DNA of 64,000 nucleotides from CAVQBJ01 sp963819075. Lineage in GTDB: Bacteria > Actinomycetota > Thermoleophilia > Solirubrobacterales > Solirubrobacteraceae. Below the pieces are notes generated by a model. That model was not told the DNA's origin, made no database searches, and was given only the letters and a program-made list of their open reading frames with translations. A program made the position numbers and the translations under genes. Below are positions 1 through 7,286 of the stretch, piece by piece. Numbering within the stretch: the first letter of the stretch is position 1; every line of letters starts with the position of its first letter. The stretch lies in the NCBI GenBank assembly GCA_963819075.1, contig CAWFUP010000001.1:1054001-1118000 (forward strand), written 5' to 3'.

Positions 1-193
1 CCATCAGATCGGGGCGGCGGGTGAACAGGCCACGCAGGGCCGTGCGCCCGTCGCAGGCGATCAGAACCTGGTGTCCGGCGCCGCCGAGGAGCACGCGGAC
101 GAGCTCGAGGACCTCGTCATCGTCGTCGGCGATGAGGATTCGCTTGCGGCTGGCGGGGGCTTGGGGCTTGGTCGGCTGGGGAGTTTGTCTCAC
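1..193 (-). CDS. Response regulator, N-terminal part (cut by window edge)
   Basis: The first 64 codons of a leftward gene are present, starting at a GTG at 191-193. After about 17 residues of linker the protein enters a CheY-type receiver fold with the segment RKRILIADDDDEVLELV, whose run of aspartates is the acidic metal-binding pocket, followed by GHQVLIACDGRTAL and a PDL segment just before the edge. The phosphoacceptor aspartate and the output domain lie outside the window, so the target cannot be named. It is divergent from the peptidase gene at 490. Confidence 0.85.
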   Translation of the reverse strand, partial: MRQTPQPTKPQAPASRKRILIADDDDEVLELVRVLLGGAGHQVLIACDGRTALRGLFTRRPDLM

Positions 194-418
194 GACCCGA
201 GTGATCGACCGCCACCATCCGACCACGCAGGACGGTGCACAAACGTCGTAGAAGTGTCCGTCCCGACTCCAGGCCCTACCGAGGGATGAGCGGTTCGGCC
301 GTCGCGTGGCAGATTCGCACCCGCCGCGAGGGGATTTCGCGGCGCCGTGGCGGGTTCACGGCGCTCGGCGCCCGGCCGCCCGAGGCGGATTGCCACGGGC
401 TGACGAGGTTCCGGACGG

Positions 419-468
419 GGGGTGTTCGTCGTTTGTACCCCTATAGGCATCCCAACGACGAACACCCC
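419..468. repeat. Inverted repeat, copy 1 (15-bp arms)
   Basis: Perfect 15-bp arms, GGGGTGTTCGTCGTT at 419-433 and its reverse complement at 454-468, enclose a 20-bp loop. The inner 12 bp of the arms recur as a second inverted repeat at 59052-59094, and both copies continue TGTA after the left arm. The element sits upstream of the peptidase gene at 490 and could be an operator, a transcribed hairpin or a dispersed repeat. No protein is known to me to bind it. Confidence 0.75.
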
Positions 469-489
469 GCACGCAGTACCGTCTCGCCG

Positions 490-1353
490 ATGATCCGATC
501 GCGCGCGCTGGTGCTGCTCCTCGCGCTCGCCGCGCTCGCCGGCGGCGCGCGGCTGGCGACAGCGACGACCAGCGGTCCGGCGCTCACACCGTTCGACGAG
601 GCGCGCGCCTACGCGCTCGTCAGGGCGCAGCTCGCGTACGGTCCGCGGCCGGCCGGCTCGCCGGCGGAGCGGCGCGCCGCCGAAGCGCTTGTGCGCCTCC
701 TCCCGGGCGGGCACTTCGAGCCGGTCCCCGGCGGCCTGCGGAACATCGTCGGAGGCCTGCCCGGGCGGGAGCCGGCGATCGTGCTCGGCGCGCACTACGA
801 CACGACGCCGGTACCCGGCTATCTCGGTGCCAACAACAGCGCGGCCGGAGTCGCCGCCGTGATCGAGATCGCCCGCGATCTCGCCCGCGACCCGCGGCGG
901 CCCGATGCGCCGGCGATCCGCTTCGCGCTGTTCGACGGCGAGGAGGCGCCGGCGGGGTTCACCGACTTCCTCGCCCAGGGCCTGCGCGGGAGCCGGGCGT
1001 ACGTCGCCGCGCACGGCCACTCGACGCGCGAGATGGTGCTCCTCGACTTCATTGCCCTCGGCAACGAGACGCTGCCGCGCGAGCTCGGCTCGGACCCGGC
1101 GCTGTGGGCGCGCCTGCGGGCCGCCGCGGCGCGGGTCGGCACGCTGTCCTACTTCCCGCCACGCACGAGCGAAGAGATCTTCGACGACCACACGTCGTTC
1201 ACGCAGGCCGGTATCCCCGCCGTCGATCTCATCGACTTCGACTATCCGTGCTGGCAGCGCACGTGCGACAACCTCGGCCAGGTCTCCCAGCGCAGCCTGG
1301 CGGCCGTGGGCACGACGGTGCTGGCGCTGATGCGCAGCGAGCTGCGGCGCTAA
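490..1353 (+). CDS. Secreted M28-family (aminopeptidase/glutaminyl cyclase-like) protein
   Basis: 287 residues if started at ATG 490, the first start followed by a signal peptide (residues 1-25, ALVLLLALAALAGGARLA). The fold is that of co-catalytic zinc peptidases of family M28: GAHYDT carries the first His (H102), FDGEEAP the catalytic Glu pair (151-152), and DDHTSFTQAGIPAVDLID the last His. The usual GAxDNxSG loop reads GANNSAAG, so the bridging aspartate is Asn (116). Activity may therefore be altered or lost, or the gene may act with one metal like glutaminyl cyclases. Its stop overlaps the stop of the convergent Fur gene by 4 bp. Confidence 0.82.
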   Translation: MIRSRALVLLLALAALAGGARLATATTSGPALTPFDEARAYALVRAQLAYGPRPAGSPAERRAAEALVRLLPGGHFEPVPGGLRNIVGGLPGREPAIVLGAHYDTTPVPGYLGANNSAAGVAAVIEIARDLARDPRRPDAPAIRFALFDGEEAPAGFTDFLAQGLRGSRAYVAAHGHSTREMVLLDFIALGNETLPRELGSDPALWARLRAAAARVGTLSYFPPRTSEEIFDDHTSFTQAGIPAVDLIDFDYPCWQRTCDNLGQVSQRSLAAVGTTVLALMRSELRR

Positions 1354-1805
1354 CCGTCGGCGCAGGTGTCGCAGCTGCCGCGCAGCACGACCTCGTGGTC
1401 GGCCACGTGGAACGGCACGCGGCTGCTCAGGCGGGCGATGGCCTGCTCGAGGTCGTCGTCGGCGAACGGCTGCAGGCGTCCGCACTGGTCGCAGACGAGG
1501 TGGTGGTGATGGCCGGGACCGTGATGCACCGGCTCGTAGCGCACCATCCCCTGGCCGACGCCGACGCGCTGGACGAGGCCGATCTGCTCGAGCTCCTCGA
1601 GCACCCGGTACACGCTCGCCCGCGAGACGCTGCGATCGCGGCGGGCCAGGCGATCCTCGATCTCGGCGGCCGATAGCGCGCAGCTCTGCTCGCCGAGCAG
1701 CGCAACGACCTCGCGGCGAGCCCCACCGCGCCGATAGCCGGCGTCGGCGAGGCGCTCGTTGGCCGCCCGGGCCCAGGGGCTGAGCGATGACACGGGCACA
1801 CGCAC
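1350..1805 (-). CDS. Fur-family metal-dependent repressor (Fur/Zur-like)
   Basis: 151 residues from a GTG at 1803-1805, the normal size of the family. An N-terminal winged helix (about residues 20-85; SRASVYRVLEELEQIGLV is the recognition region) is followed by the dimerisation domain with HGPGHHHHLVCDQCG and a C-terminal CDTC, so both CxxC pairs of the structural zinc site are present along with the His-rich sensing loop. These features cannot separate iron (Fur) from zinc (Zur) sensing. A metal ABC importer 3 kb away with 7-1-7 palindromes at its start makes Zur attractive, but this is inference. Convergent with the peptidase gene. Confidence 0.9.
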   Translation of the reverse strand: MRVPVSSLSPWARAANERLADAGYRRGGARREVVALLGEQSCALSAAEIEDRLARRDRSVSRASVYRVLEELEQIGLVQRVGVGQGMVRYEPVHHGPGHHHHLVCDQCGRLQPFADDDLEQAIARLSSRVPFHVADHEVVLRGSCDTCADG

Positions 1806-1844
1806 AGCTTAGGGCCGGGCGGGGGCCCTGCGGGCAATTGGGGG

Positions 1845-1902
1845 TTGACAGGTAACACCGTGGTACCTAAAGTGGCGGCCGCTGCGTAACACGCTGGCAC
1901 CT
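1845..1902 (+). promoter_or_regulatory. SigA-type promoter with duplicated 16-bp operator-like element
   Basis: TTGACA (1845-1850) and TAAAGT (1868-1873) are separated by exactly 17 bp and point at the lipase gene. The spacer holds the imperfect palindrome AGGTAACACCGTGGTACCT (1850-1868). The 16-mer TAACACCGTGGTACCT (1853-1868) recurs as TAACACGCTGGCACCT at 1887-1902, 34 bp downstream. A dimeric repressor sitting between the -35 and -10 would block the promoter. Which protein binds is unknown; the Fur gene on the left and the TetR gene at 3925 are candidates. Confidence 0.65.
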
Positions 1903-2021
1903 GATTCGAGGGTGGGCACCGGCGTGAGCCTCCTGGCGGGCGAACGAGGCAGGGCCATGCGCCGGCGCCCGCCGGGTCGAGGGGGCGGTCGATCAGGGTC
2001 AAACGAGCGGAGGGCTCCACC

Positions 2022-3860
2022 ATGCAGGGCAATCGCCTGCGCGCGATGGCGGGTTCGCTGTCAGCGCTCACTGTCGTGCTCGCCGCGCTCGCTGGCTCCG
2101 CGCCGGCAGCCGCCACACCGACGCTCGGTCCGGCCGGCGTCGCCTTCTACACGCCGCCGTCGCCGCTCCCGAGCGGGATCGCCGGCGACCTCATCTCCTA
2201 CCGCCCGGCCACGCTCGCCCTGGGCAGCGGGGCGCCGAGCGTCAACGCCTGGGATCTCCTCTACCACACCACCGACGCCGTCGGCGCGCAGGACCTCGCC
2301 ACCGGCACGGTGATCGTGCCGAGCGCCGCGTGGAGCGGGTCCGGCACGCGCCCGGTGATCGACTACGCCGCCGGCACGCAGGGGCTCGCGCAGTCGTGCG
2401 CGCCGTCGGCGCAGCTCGCCGCCGGCACCGAGTACGAGACGGCGAACATCGTCGCGCTGCTCAAGCAGGGCTGGGCCGTCGTGCTGACCGACTACCAGGG
2501 CTACACGACCGGATCGCAGTCGCTGTTCACGGTCGGAGCGGCCGAGGGCCACGCCGTGCTCGACGCGGTCACCGCGGCCGACCGGGTGCCGGGGATCGGA
2601 CTGAGCGCTTCGACGAAGACGGCGATCTGGGGTTACTCGCAGGGCGGTCAGGCCGCTGCCTGGGCGGGCCAGCTGCAGCGGTCCTACGATCCGACGCTCA
2701 ACCTCGTCGGCGTCGCCGCCGGCGGCATCCCCGGCAACCTGGAGGACACGGCCAACTACCTGAATGGCAACGTGGCGGCCGGCTTCGCCGCGATGTCGAT
2801 CATCGGACTGAGCGATCAGTACCCGTCGGACATCGACCTGCCGGCGCTCGAGAACGCCAACGGCGCGGCCGCGGTCGCGACGATCAAGAGCCAGTGCGTG
2901 TTCCAGACGCTGCTCGGCTTCGAGAACGTCAACCTCGACCAGTACACGCAGGGCGGCGAGACGCTGTCCCAGCTCGAGGCCAACCCGTCGATCGCTTCGG
3001 CGATCGGCGCGCAGCAGCTCGGTACGACCAAGATCCCGGTCCCGGTGTACCAGTACCACGGGCAGGCCGACGAGATCGTGCCGCTCGCGCAGGACATCGC
3101 GCTCAAACAGCGGTACTGCTCCGAGGGCGTGACCGACGAGTTCGCCGTGTATCCGAGCGAGCACATCGCCACCCAGTTCCAGGCCGCGCCCCAGGTCGTC
3201 AGCTGGATCTCCGACCGCCTCGGGCCGCTCGGCGGCCTGACGGCGCCGAACGACTGCGGCGAGTCCAATCCGCCGCCGACCTCGACGGCGAATCCCGGCG
3301 GCGGCGACTTCGTCGTGTCGCTCAACGGGTGGCTGCTGAAGGCGTCGCTGTCGCTCAAGAAGCTCTCGGCGACGCTCGCGCTGCCGTCGACGTCGACGTT
3401 CAGCGGCGCCACCGACCTCACCAGCCAGCAGTTGCAGAACGGCATCATCTCGGTGCCGGCGTTCTCGACGACGATCACCGCGCTCGGCATCCTGCCGCTC
3501 GGGCTGAAGGTGACGCTCGTGCAGCAGGGCCCGGCCACGGGGTCGGCGTCGCTGGACACGAGCGGCAACCTGCACATCAGCGGCTCCGTGAGCGAGGAGA
3601 TCGAGTTGCCGTCGATCAGCATCCTCGGCATCAACCTCGTGTCATCGACCTGTGAGACGGCCACCCCGGTGACATTCCCGCTCAGCTTCGACGGGCCGGT
3701 CTCCTCCCTCGGTGACGGGCAGTTGACGTTCAGCGGTAGCGCGACGCTTCCCTCGCTGAAGAGCTGCGGGTGGCTGACCGGCCTCCTGAACGCGCTCTTC
3801 GCCGGCCCGGGCAACGGCTACACGTTCACCTTGTCGCCGCCCGCGCCGACCGCCTACTAG
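2022..3860 (+). CDS. Secreted lipase (LIP family) with extra C-terminal beta domain
   Basis: 612 residues from ATG 2022. A signal peptide (1-34, cut near AAA) leads into an alpha/beta hydrolase of the secretory lipase family: GYSQGG around residues 206-211 supplies the nucleophile Ser, QADEIVP the acid and SEHI the His. From about residue 425 a Pro/Ser linker joins a second domain of about 185 residues rich in beta-forming runs (SLNGWLLKASLSLKKL, SVPAFSTTITALGILPLGL) with three cysteines, which resembles a secreted sugar- or lipid-binding sandwich but which I cannot name. Probably hydrolyses fatty esters outside the cell. Transcribed from the promoter at 1845. Confidence 0.82.
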   Translation: MQGNRLRAMAGSLSALTVVLAALAGSAPAAATPTLGPAGVAFYTPPSPLPSGIAGDLISYRPATLALGSGAPSVNAWDLLYHTTDAVGAQDLATGTVIVPSAAWSGSGTRPVIDYAAGTQGLAQSCAPSAQLAAGTEYETANIVALLKQGWAVVLTDYQGYTTGSQSLFTVGAAEGHAVLDAVTAADRVPGIGLSASTKTAIWGYSQGGQAAAWAGQLQRSYDPTLNLVGVAAGGIPGNLEDTANYLNGNVAAGFAAMSIIGLSDQYPSDIDLPALENANGAAAVATIKSQCVFQTLLGFENVNLDQYTQGGETLSQLEANPSIASAIGAQQLGTTKIPVPVYQYHGQADEIVPLAQDIALKQRYCSEGVTDEFAVYPSEHIATQFQAAPQVVSWISDRLGPLGGLTAPNDCGESNPPPTSTANPGGGDFVVSLNGWLLKASLSLKKLSATLALPSTSTFSGATDLTSQQLQNGIISVPAFSTTITALGILPLGLKVTLVQQGPATGSASLDTSGNLHISGSVSEEIELPSISILGINLVSSTCETATPVTFPLSFDGPVSSLGDGQLTFSGSATLPSLKSCGWLTGLLNALFAGPGNGYTFTLSPPAPTAY

Positions 3861-3883
3861 CACCGGTTCGCATCGGAGGGCGC

Positions 3884-3914
3884 ACGCCGGCGGCCGCAGG
3901 GGGGTCGCCGGCGT
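3884..3914. terminator. Hairpin between convergent lipase and tetR genes
   Basis: ACGCCGGCG (3884-3892) and its perfect complement (3906-3914) enclose a 13-nt loop, in the 64-bp gap between two convergent stops. No T-run follows on either side, so it is a stem-only, possibly two-way terminator. Confidence 0.5.
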
Positions 3915-3924
3915 TGCCGCGCCG

Positions 3925-4587
3925 TTACGAGCGCGGAGACGGGGGCAGGTTGGCAAGCGCGGCGTCGCCAGCGAGCGAGTAATAGAGGACGCTGTGCTCG
4001 GTCAACTCCTCGACCGACAGCGTGACGTCGCCGCGCATCCAGTCGACGAGCAGGTCCATCGTGGCGGCCACCACACCTCGAGCAGCGAGGCCGGGGTCGA
4101 GGACGAGCGAGCGTCCCTGCGCGTCGGCGAGCGATCTCGCCTGCTCGCCGACGAAGGCGGCGAAGCCATGCCGCGCCTCGCGGCGATGGCGCTCGAGCTC
4201 CTCGCTGACGCCGACCACCTCGAGCGTCAGCACGCGGGCCGTGCGCGAGTCGGCGGTCATCATCACCCAGAACGCGCTCATCCCGGCCCGGATCTTGGCG
4301 TCGATGCCCTCGACCTCGTTCACCGCCGTGAAGATCGTCCGGGCCATCTCGCCGATGATCTCGTCGTAGACGGCGCGCAGAAGGTCCTCGCGGGTGCGAA
4401 ACGACTCATAGAAGTAACGCCGGTTCAGCGACGCCGCGAGGCATACCTCGCGCACGGAGGACGCGGCGTAGCCGCGAGTCCCGAAGAGCTCGAGGCCCGC
4501 GTCGAGCAGCTGGGCGCGCCGGCGCGCGCGGCGTTCGTCGCTACTCACTCCCCCGTAGGGCCGGGGCTCGGCGGCTGGCTGGCTCAC
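3925..4587 (-). CDS. TetR/AcrR-family transcriptional regulator
   Basis: 220 residues from GTG 4585-4587, chosen because GTG overlaps the TGA of the upstream permease gene by 4 bases, a sign of translational coupling. The N-terminal helix-turn-helix is clear (LLDAGLELFGTRGYAASSVREVCLAASLNRRYFYESF, about residues 31-67); the rest is a ligand-binding helical domain with no recognisable ligand. Being the last gene of the metal importer operon, it may sense the metal status or simply be co-expressed. It could also control the lipase that converges on it. Confidence 0.88.
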   Translation of the reverse strand: MSQPAAEPRPYGGVSSDERRARRRAQLLDAGLELFGTRGYAASSVREVCLAASLNRRYFYESFRTREDLLRAVYDEIIGEMARTIFTAVNEVEGIDAKIRAGMSAFWVMMTADSRTARVLTLEVVGVSEELERHRREARHGFAAFVGEQARSLADAQGRSLVLDPGLAARGVVAATMDLLVDWMRGDVTLSVEELTEHSVLYYSLAGDAALANLPPSPRS

Positions 4588-5420
4588 GCAGCGATTCTCG
4601 CACGAGCGCGCCGCCGCGTCACGACGTCGTGCAGCGCGGCGAGCACGTAGATCGTGGTGGCGACGCCGATGATCGCGCTGCTCGGCGGCAGCGAGGGGAA
4701 CCGATACGCGAGTGCGATCCCGGCCCATACGGCGATCAGCGCGAGCAGCGCGGACAGCGCCAGGGCGCGATAGGGGCTTGCGGTCAGGCGCCGTGCGGCG
4801 CCGGCCGGCGCCGCGAGCAGGCCGAGGAGCAGCAGCGCACCGACGGCCTGCGTCGCCTCGGCGGCGTCGATGCCGAGCAGCACGAGGAAGACCGCCGCAA
4901 GCGCGCGCGTGCGCACACCGCGGACGGCAGCGACGGCCGGGTCGAGCGTCGCGAAAAGCAGCGGACGGGCCAGGGCCAGGAGCGCGATCGCGATGGCCGC
5001 GCCGATCGCCGCGGCCACGGCGGCGCCAGTGGCGCTCAGCCCGAAGATCGAGCCGAACAGCGTGCGCGCGGCCGTGATCCCGCTGCCGCCGCCGCTGCCG
5101 GCGTTGAAGATGTCGAGGAAGAGGACGCCGACCCCGAGCACCCAGGCGAACACGACGCCGATCGCCGCGTCGTCGGCGCGAGCGCGCGAGCCGAGCACCG
5201 CGAACAGCAGCGCGATGGCGATCGTGGCCGCGAACAGCCCGACGCGCAGATCGAGGCCGACCGCCGCGGCGCCGAGCGCGCCGGTGAAGGCCACGTGGCT
5301 GAGCGCGTCGCCGGCGAACATCTCCCCGCGCAGCACGACGAAGTAGCCGACCAGGCCGCTGGCCACGGCCACCAGCGAGCCGGCGAGCAGCGCGTTGCGC
5401 ACGAACGCCTCAGCGAACAT
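4584..5420 (-). CDS. Metal ABC transporter permease (ZnuB/MntC type)
   Basis: 278 residues with about eight membrane segments, typical of the ABC-3 permease family that imports zinc or manganese. The start MFAEAFVRNALLAGSLVAVASGLVGYFVVLRGEMFAGDALSH-type region, including the conserved GD-LSH-AF loop, is diagnostic. Its ATG (5418-5420) shares one base with the TGA of the preceding permease and its own TGA overlaps the tetR start. The operon encodes two permeases, so the channel is presumably a heterodimer. Confidence 0.88.
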   Translation of the reverse strand: MFAEAFVRNALLAGSLVAVASGLVGYFVVLRGEMFAGDALSHVAFTGALGAAAVGLDLRVGLFAATIAIALLFAVLGSRARADDAAIGVVFAWVLGVGVLFLDIFNAGSGGGSGITAARTLFGSIFGLSATGAAVAAAIGAAIAIALLALARPLLFATLDPAVAAVRGVRTRALAAVFLVLLGIDAAEATQAVGALLLLGLLAAPAGAARRLTASPYRALALSALLALIAVWAGIALAYRFPSLPPSSAIIGVATTIYVLAALHDVVTRRRARARIAA

Positions 5421-6295
5421 CAGGCGGTCAGGGCCCCGGCCCGGCGCCGCGCGAGCGCCCGCGCTCCCCGGGCCGCGGCGTAGGCCGCGAGCGCGAGCGA
5501 GGTCAGGAAGAACGCCTCGGCGTCGTTCGTGAAGTAGAAGAGCGTGAGGCTCACCCACGTGATGAGCAGCGCGACGACGACGGTGAGCACGAGGCTCGGC
5601 AGCGGTCGTGCGGTCAGCTGCTGCGCGGTCGCCGCGGGCGCGACGAGCAGCGCGAACACGAGCAGGACGCCGACGATCTGTGCGGTGGCGGCGACGGCGA
5701 GCCCGAGCACGAGCAGGAAGGCGACGTGCAGGGCGCGCACCGGCACGCCGTGGGCTCGCGCGACGTCCTCGTCGACGGACGCGAACAACAGCGCGCGGCC
5801 GGTGAGCGCGAGGAACGCGAGCACCGCGACACCGACGACGAGCAGCGTGCGCACCTCGCCGGCGCTCACCCCGAGCACCGAGCCGAACAGGAGGTTCTCG
5901 AGATCCTCGAGCACGCCCCCGTAGAGGCTGAGGAACAGGTAGCCGAGCGCGAGCGCCGCGGCCTGCACGGTGCCCACGACGGCGGATCCGACCTCGACGT
6001 CGCGGCGGCCGCCCACGCGCGACGCGGCAGCGATCACGGCGGCGCTCGTGGCACAGAAGGCGAAATACCCGGCGGCCAGCGGCAATCCGAGGAGCGCCGC
6101 GCCGCTCGCCCCGGGGAACGACATGATCGACAGGGTGTGCCCGGCGAAGCTCTCGCGGCGCAGGACCATGAACCACCCGACCAGCGAGGCGGTCACGGCG
6201 ACGATCGTGCCCGCTTGCAGAGCGTGCACCATGAACGGGTACAGCAGCAGCTGGTGCAGATCCGCGCCGGGGTCGAGGGAGAAGCTTGGATTCAC
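5420..6295 (-). CDS. Metal ABC transporter permease, first subunit
   Basis: 291 residues from GTG 6293-6295, the first start after the ATPase stop, 10 bp away. About seven to eight membrane helices. The loop MVLRRESFAGHTLSIMSFPG matches the ABC-3 signature but with GHTLSI in place of GD-LSH, so this subunit is the more diverged of the pair. Paralogous to the next permease, with which it probably forms the membrane channel. Confidence 0.85.
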   Translation of the reverse strand: MNPSFSLDPGADLHQLLLYPFMVHALQAGTIVAVTASLVGWFMVLRRESFAGHTLSIMSFPGASGAALLGLPLAAGYFAFCATSAAVIAAASRVGGRRDVEVGSAVVGTVQAAALALGYLFLSLYGGVLEDLENLLFGSVLGVSAGEVRTLLVVGVAVLAFLALTGRALLFASVDEDVARAHGVPVRALHVAFLLVLGLAVAATAQIVGVLLVFALLVAPAATAQQLTARPLPSLVLTVVVALLITWVSLTLFYFTNDAEAFFLTSLALAAYAAARGARALARRRAGALTA

Positions 6296-6305
6296 GCCGA
6301 CCGGG

Positions 6306-7202
6306 TCAGTGGTGGTGGTGGCCGCCGTGCACGCCGGGGGCCTCGGGGCTTCCCACGACGACGAGGCGCCCGTCGGACGCACGCAGGACCTCGACCGGCA
6401 CGCCGTAGAGCTCGCTCAGGGTCGGCGCACTGACGACGTCCCGTGGCGCACCGGCGACGACGCGCCCGCCCGCGACGTAGATGACGCGATCGAGGTAGGG
6501 CAGCATCGGGTTGACGTCGTGCGCGACGAGCAGCACGGTCATGCCCGAGCGCCGCGAGATGTCGCGGACGAGCGCGGACACGCTCACCTGGTTGGGCAGG
6601 TCGAGGCTGTCGAGCGGCTCGTCGAGCAGGAGCAGGCGCGGCTCGCCCACGAGCGCCTGCGCGATGAGGAGCCGCTGCTGCTCGCCGCCCGAGAGCTCGC
6701 CGATCGGCCGGTTCGCGTACGCGCTCGCGCCGACGCGCTCGATGGCGCCGGCGACCCGCTCGCGCCGCGCGCGGTTGGTGGCGCCCCAGGGCAGCGGCAG
6801 GCCCCAGCGCCGGCCGTCGAGGCCGAGGCGCACGATGTCGACCCCGCGGACGCGAGTCGCGGCGTCGAAGCTGCGGCGCTGAGGCAGGAAGCCGATCTGC
6901 CCGTTGTGCTCGCCGGGCGGCCCTCCGAGCACGCGGGCCGAGCCCGCGGCGAGCGGGAGCAGGCCGAGCAGGACGGACAGCAGCGTCGACTTGCCGGCGC
7001 CGTTCGGGCCGAGCACGGCGATGAACTCGCCGGGCTGCACGGTCACGTCGGCGTCGCTCCAGACGACGCGCGATCCGAGCCGCACCGCCGCGCGCCCCAG
7101 CTCGATCGCCGCCGTCGGCGGCCCGTCGTCGCGGCCCGGGTCCGACGGGCTGTCGCCGATGGCAACGCCCGGGGCGGGCGGTTTGATGAGACGACGTCTC
7201 AT
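6306..7202 (-). CDS. Metal ABC transporter ATPase with His tail
   Basis: 298 residues from ATG 7202; no other start lies before the conserved domain. Walker A GPNGAGKST, Q-loop FLPQR, signature LSGGEQQR, Walker B LLLLDEP and switch His (VAHDV) are all intact. The last residues are GVHGGHHHH, a metal-binding tail that supports zinc or manganese as cargo. First gene of an operon ATPase-permease-permease-tetR. No solute-binding protein (ZnuA/MntA-like) is next to it, so that part must be encoded elsewhere. Confidence 0.9.
   Translation of the reverse strand: MRRRLIKPPAPGVAIGDSPSDPGRDDGPPTAAIELGRAAVRLGSRVVWSDADVTVQPGEFIAVLGPNGAGKSTLLSVLLGLLPLAAGSARVLGGPPGEHNGQIGFLPQRRSFDAATRVRGVDIVRLGLDGRRWGLPLPWGATNRARRERVAGAIERVGASAYANRPIGELSGGEQQRLLIAQALVGEPRLLLLDEPLDSLDLPNQVSVSALVRDISRRSGMTVLLVAHDVNPMLPYLDRVIYVAGGRVVAGAPRDVVSAPTLSELYGVPVEVLRASDGRLVVVGSPEAPGVHGGHHHH
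7187..7201. promoter_or_regulatory. 7-1-7 palindrome over the ATPase start codon
   Basis: TGAGACGACGTCTCA is a perfect 7-1-7 inverted repeat with TGA...TCA ends, the architecture of Fur/Zur boxes. It covers the ATG and first codons of the ATPase gene, a place where a bound repressor would block both transcription and translation. The binding protein is inferred, not shown. Confidence 0.5.
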
Positions 7203-7219
7203 TATGGCGCCGAATGATA

Positions 7220-7236
7220 CTCGGCAATTTGCCGAG
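7220..7236. promoter_or_regulatory. 8-1-8 palindrome between the metal importer and the GGDEF gene
   Basis: CTCGGCAATTTGCCGAG is a perfect 17-bp palindrome with one central base, 18 bp upstream of the importer start and 50 bp upstream of the divergent diguanylate cyclase start. Its size and place suit a dimeric repressor acting on either gene. Confidence 0.55.
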
Positions 7237-7286
7237 GCGGGTCTCGACAGGTTGGGGGCCGACGGCGCCGTGCCGATCTCCTCGCG

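Noticed and set aside
190..1485. Long leftward open frame opposite the peptidase gene
   Set aside because: Arg/Ala-rich with no domain; it is antisense to an M28-like gene with clear motifs and is a product of high GC in third positions.
2061..3575. Leftward frame of about 500 codons opposite the lipase gene
   Set aside because: Low-complexity Arg/Gly/Val composition and antisense to a gene with signal peptide and catalytic triad.
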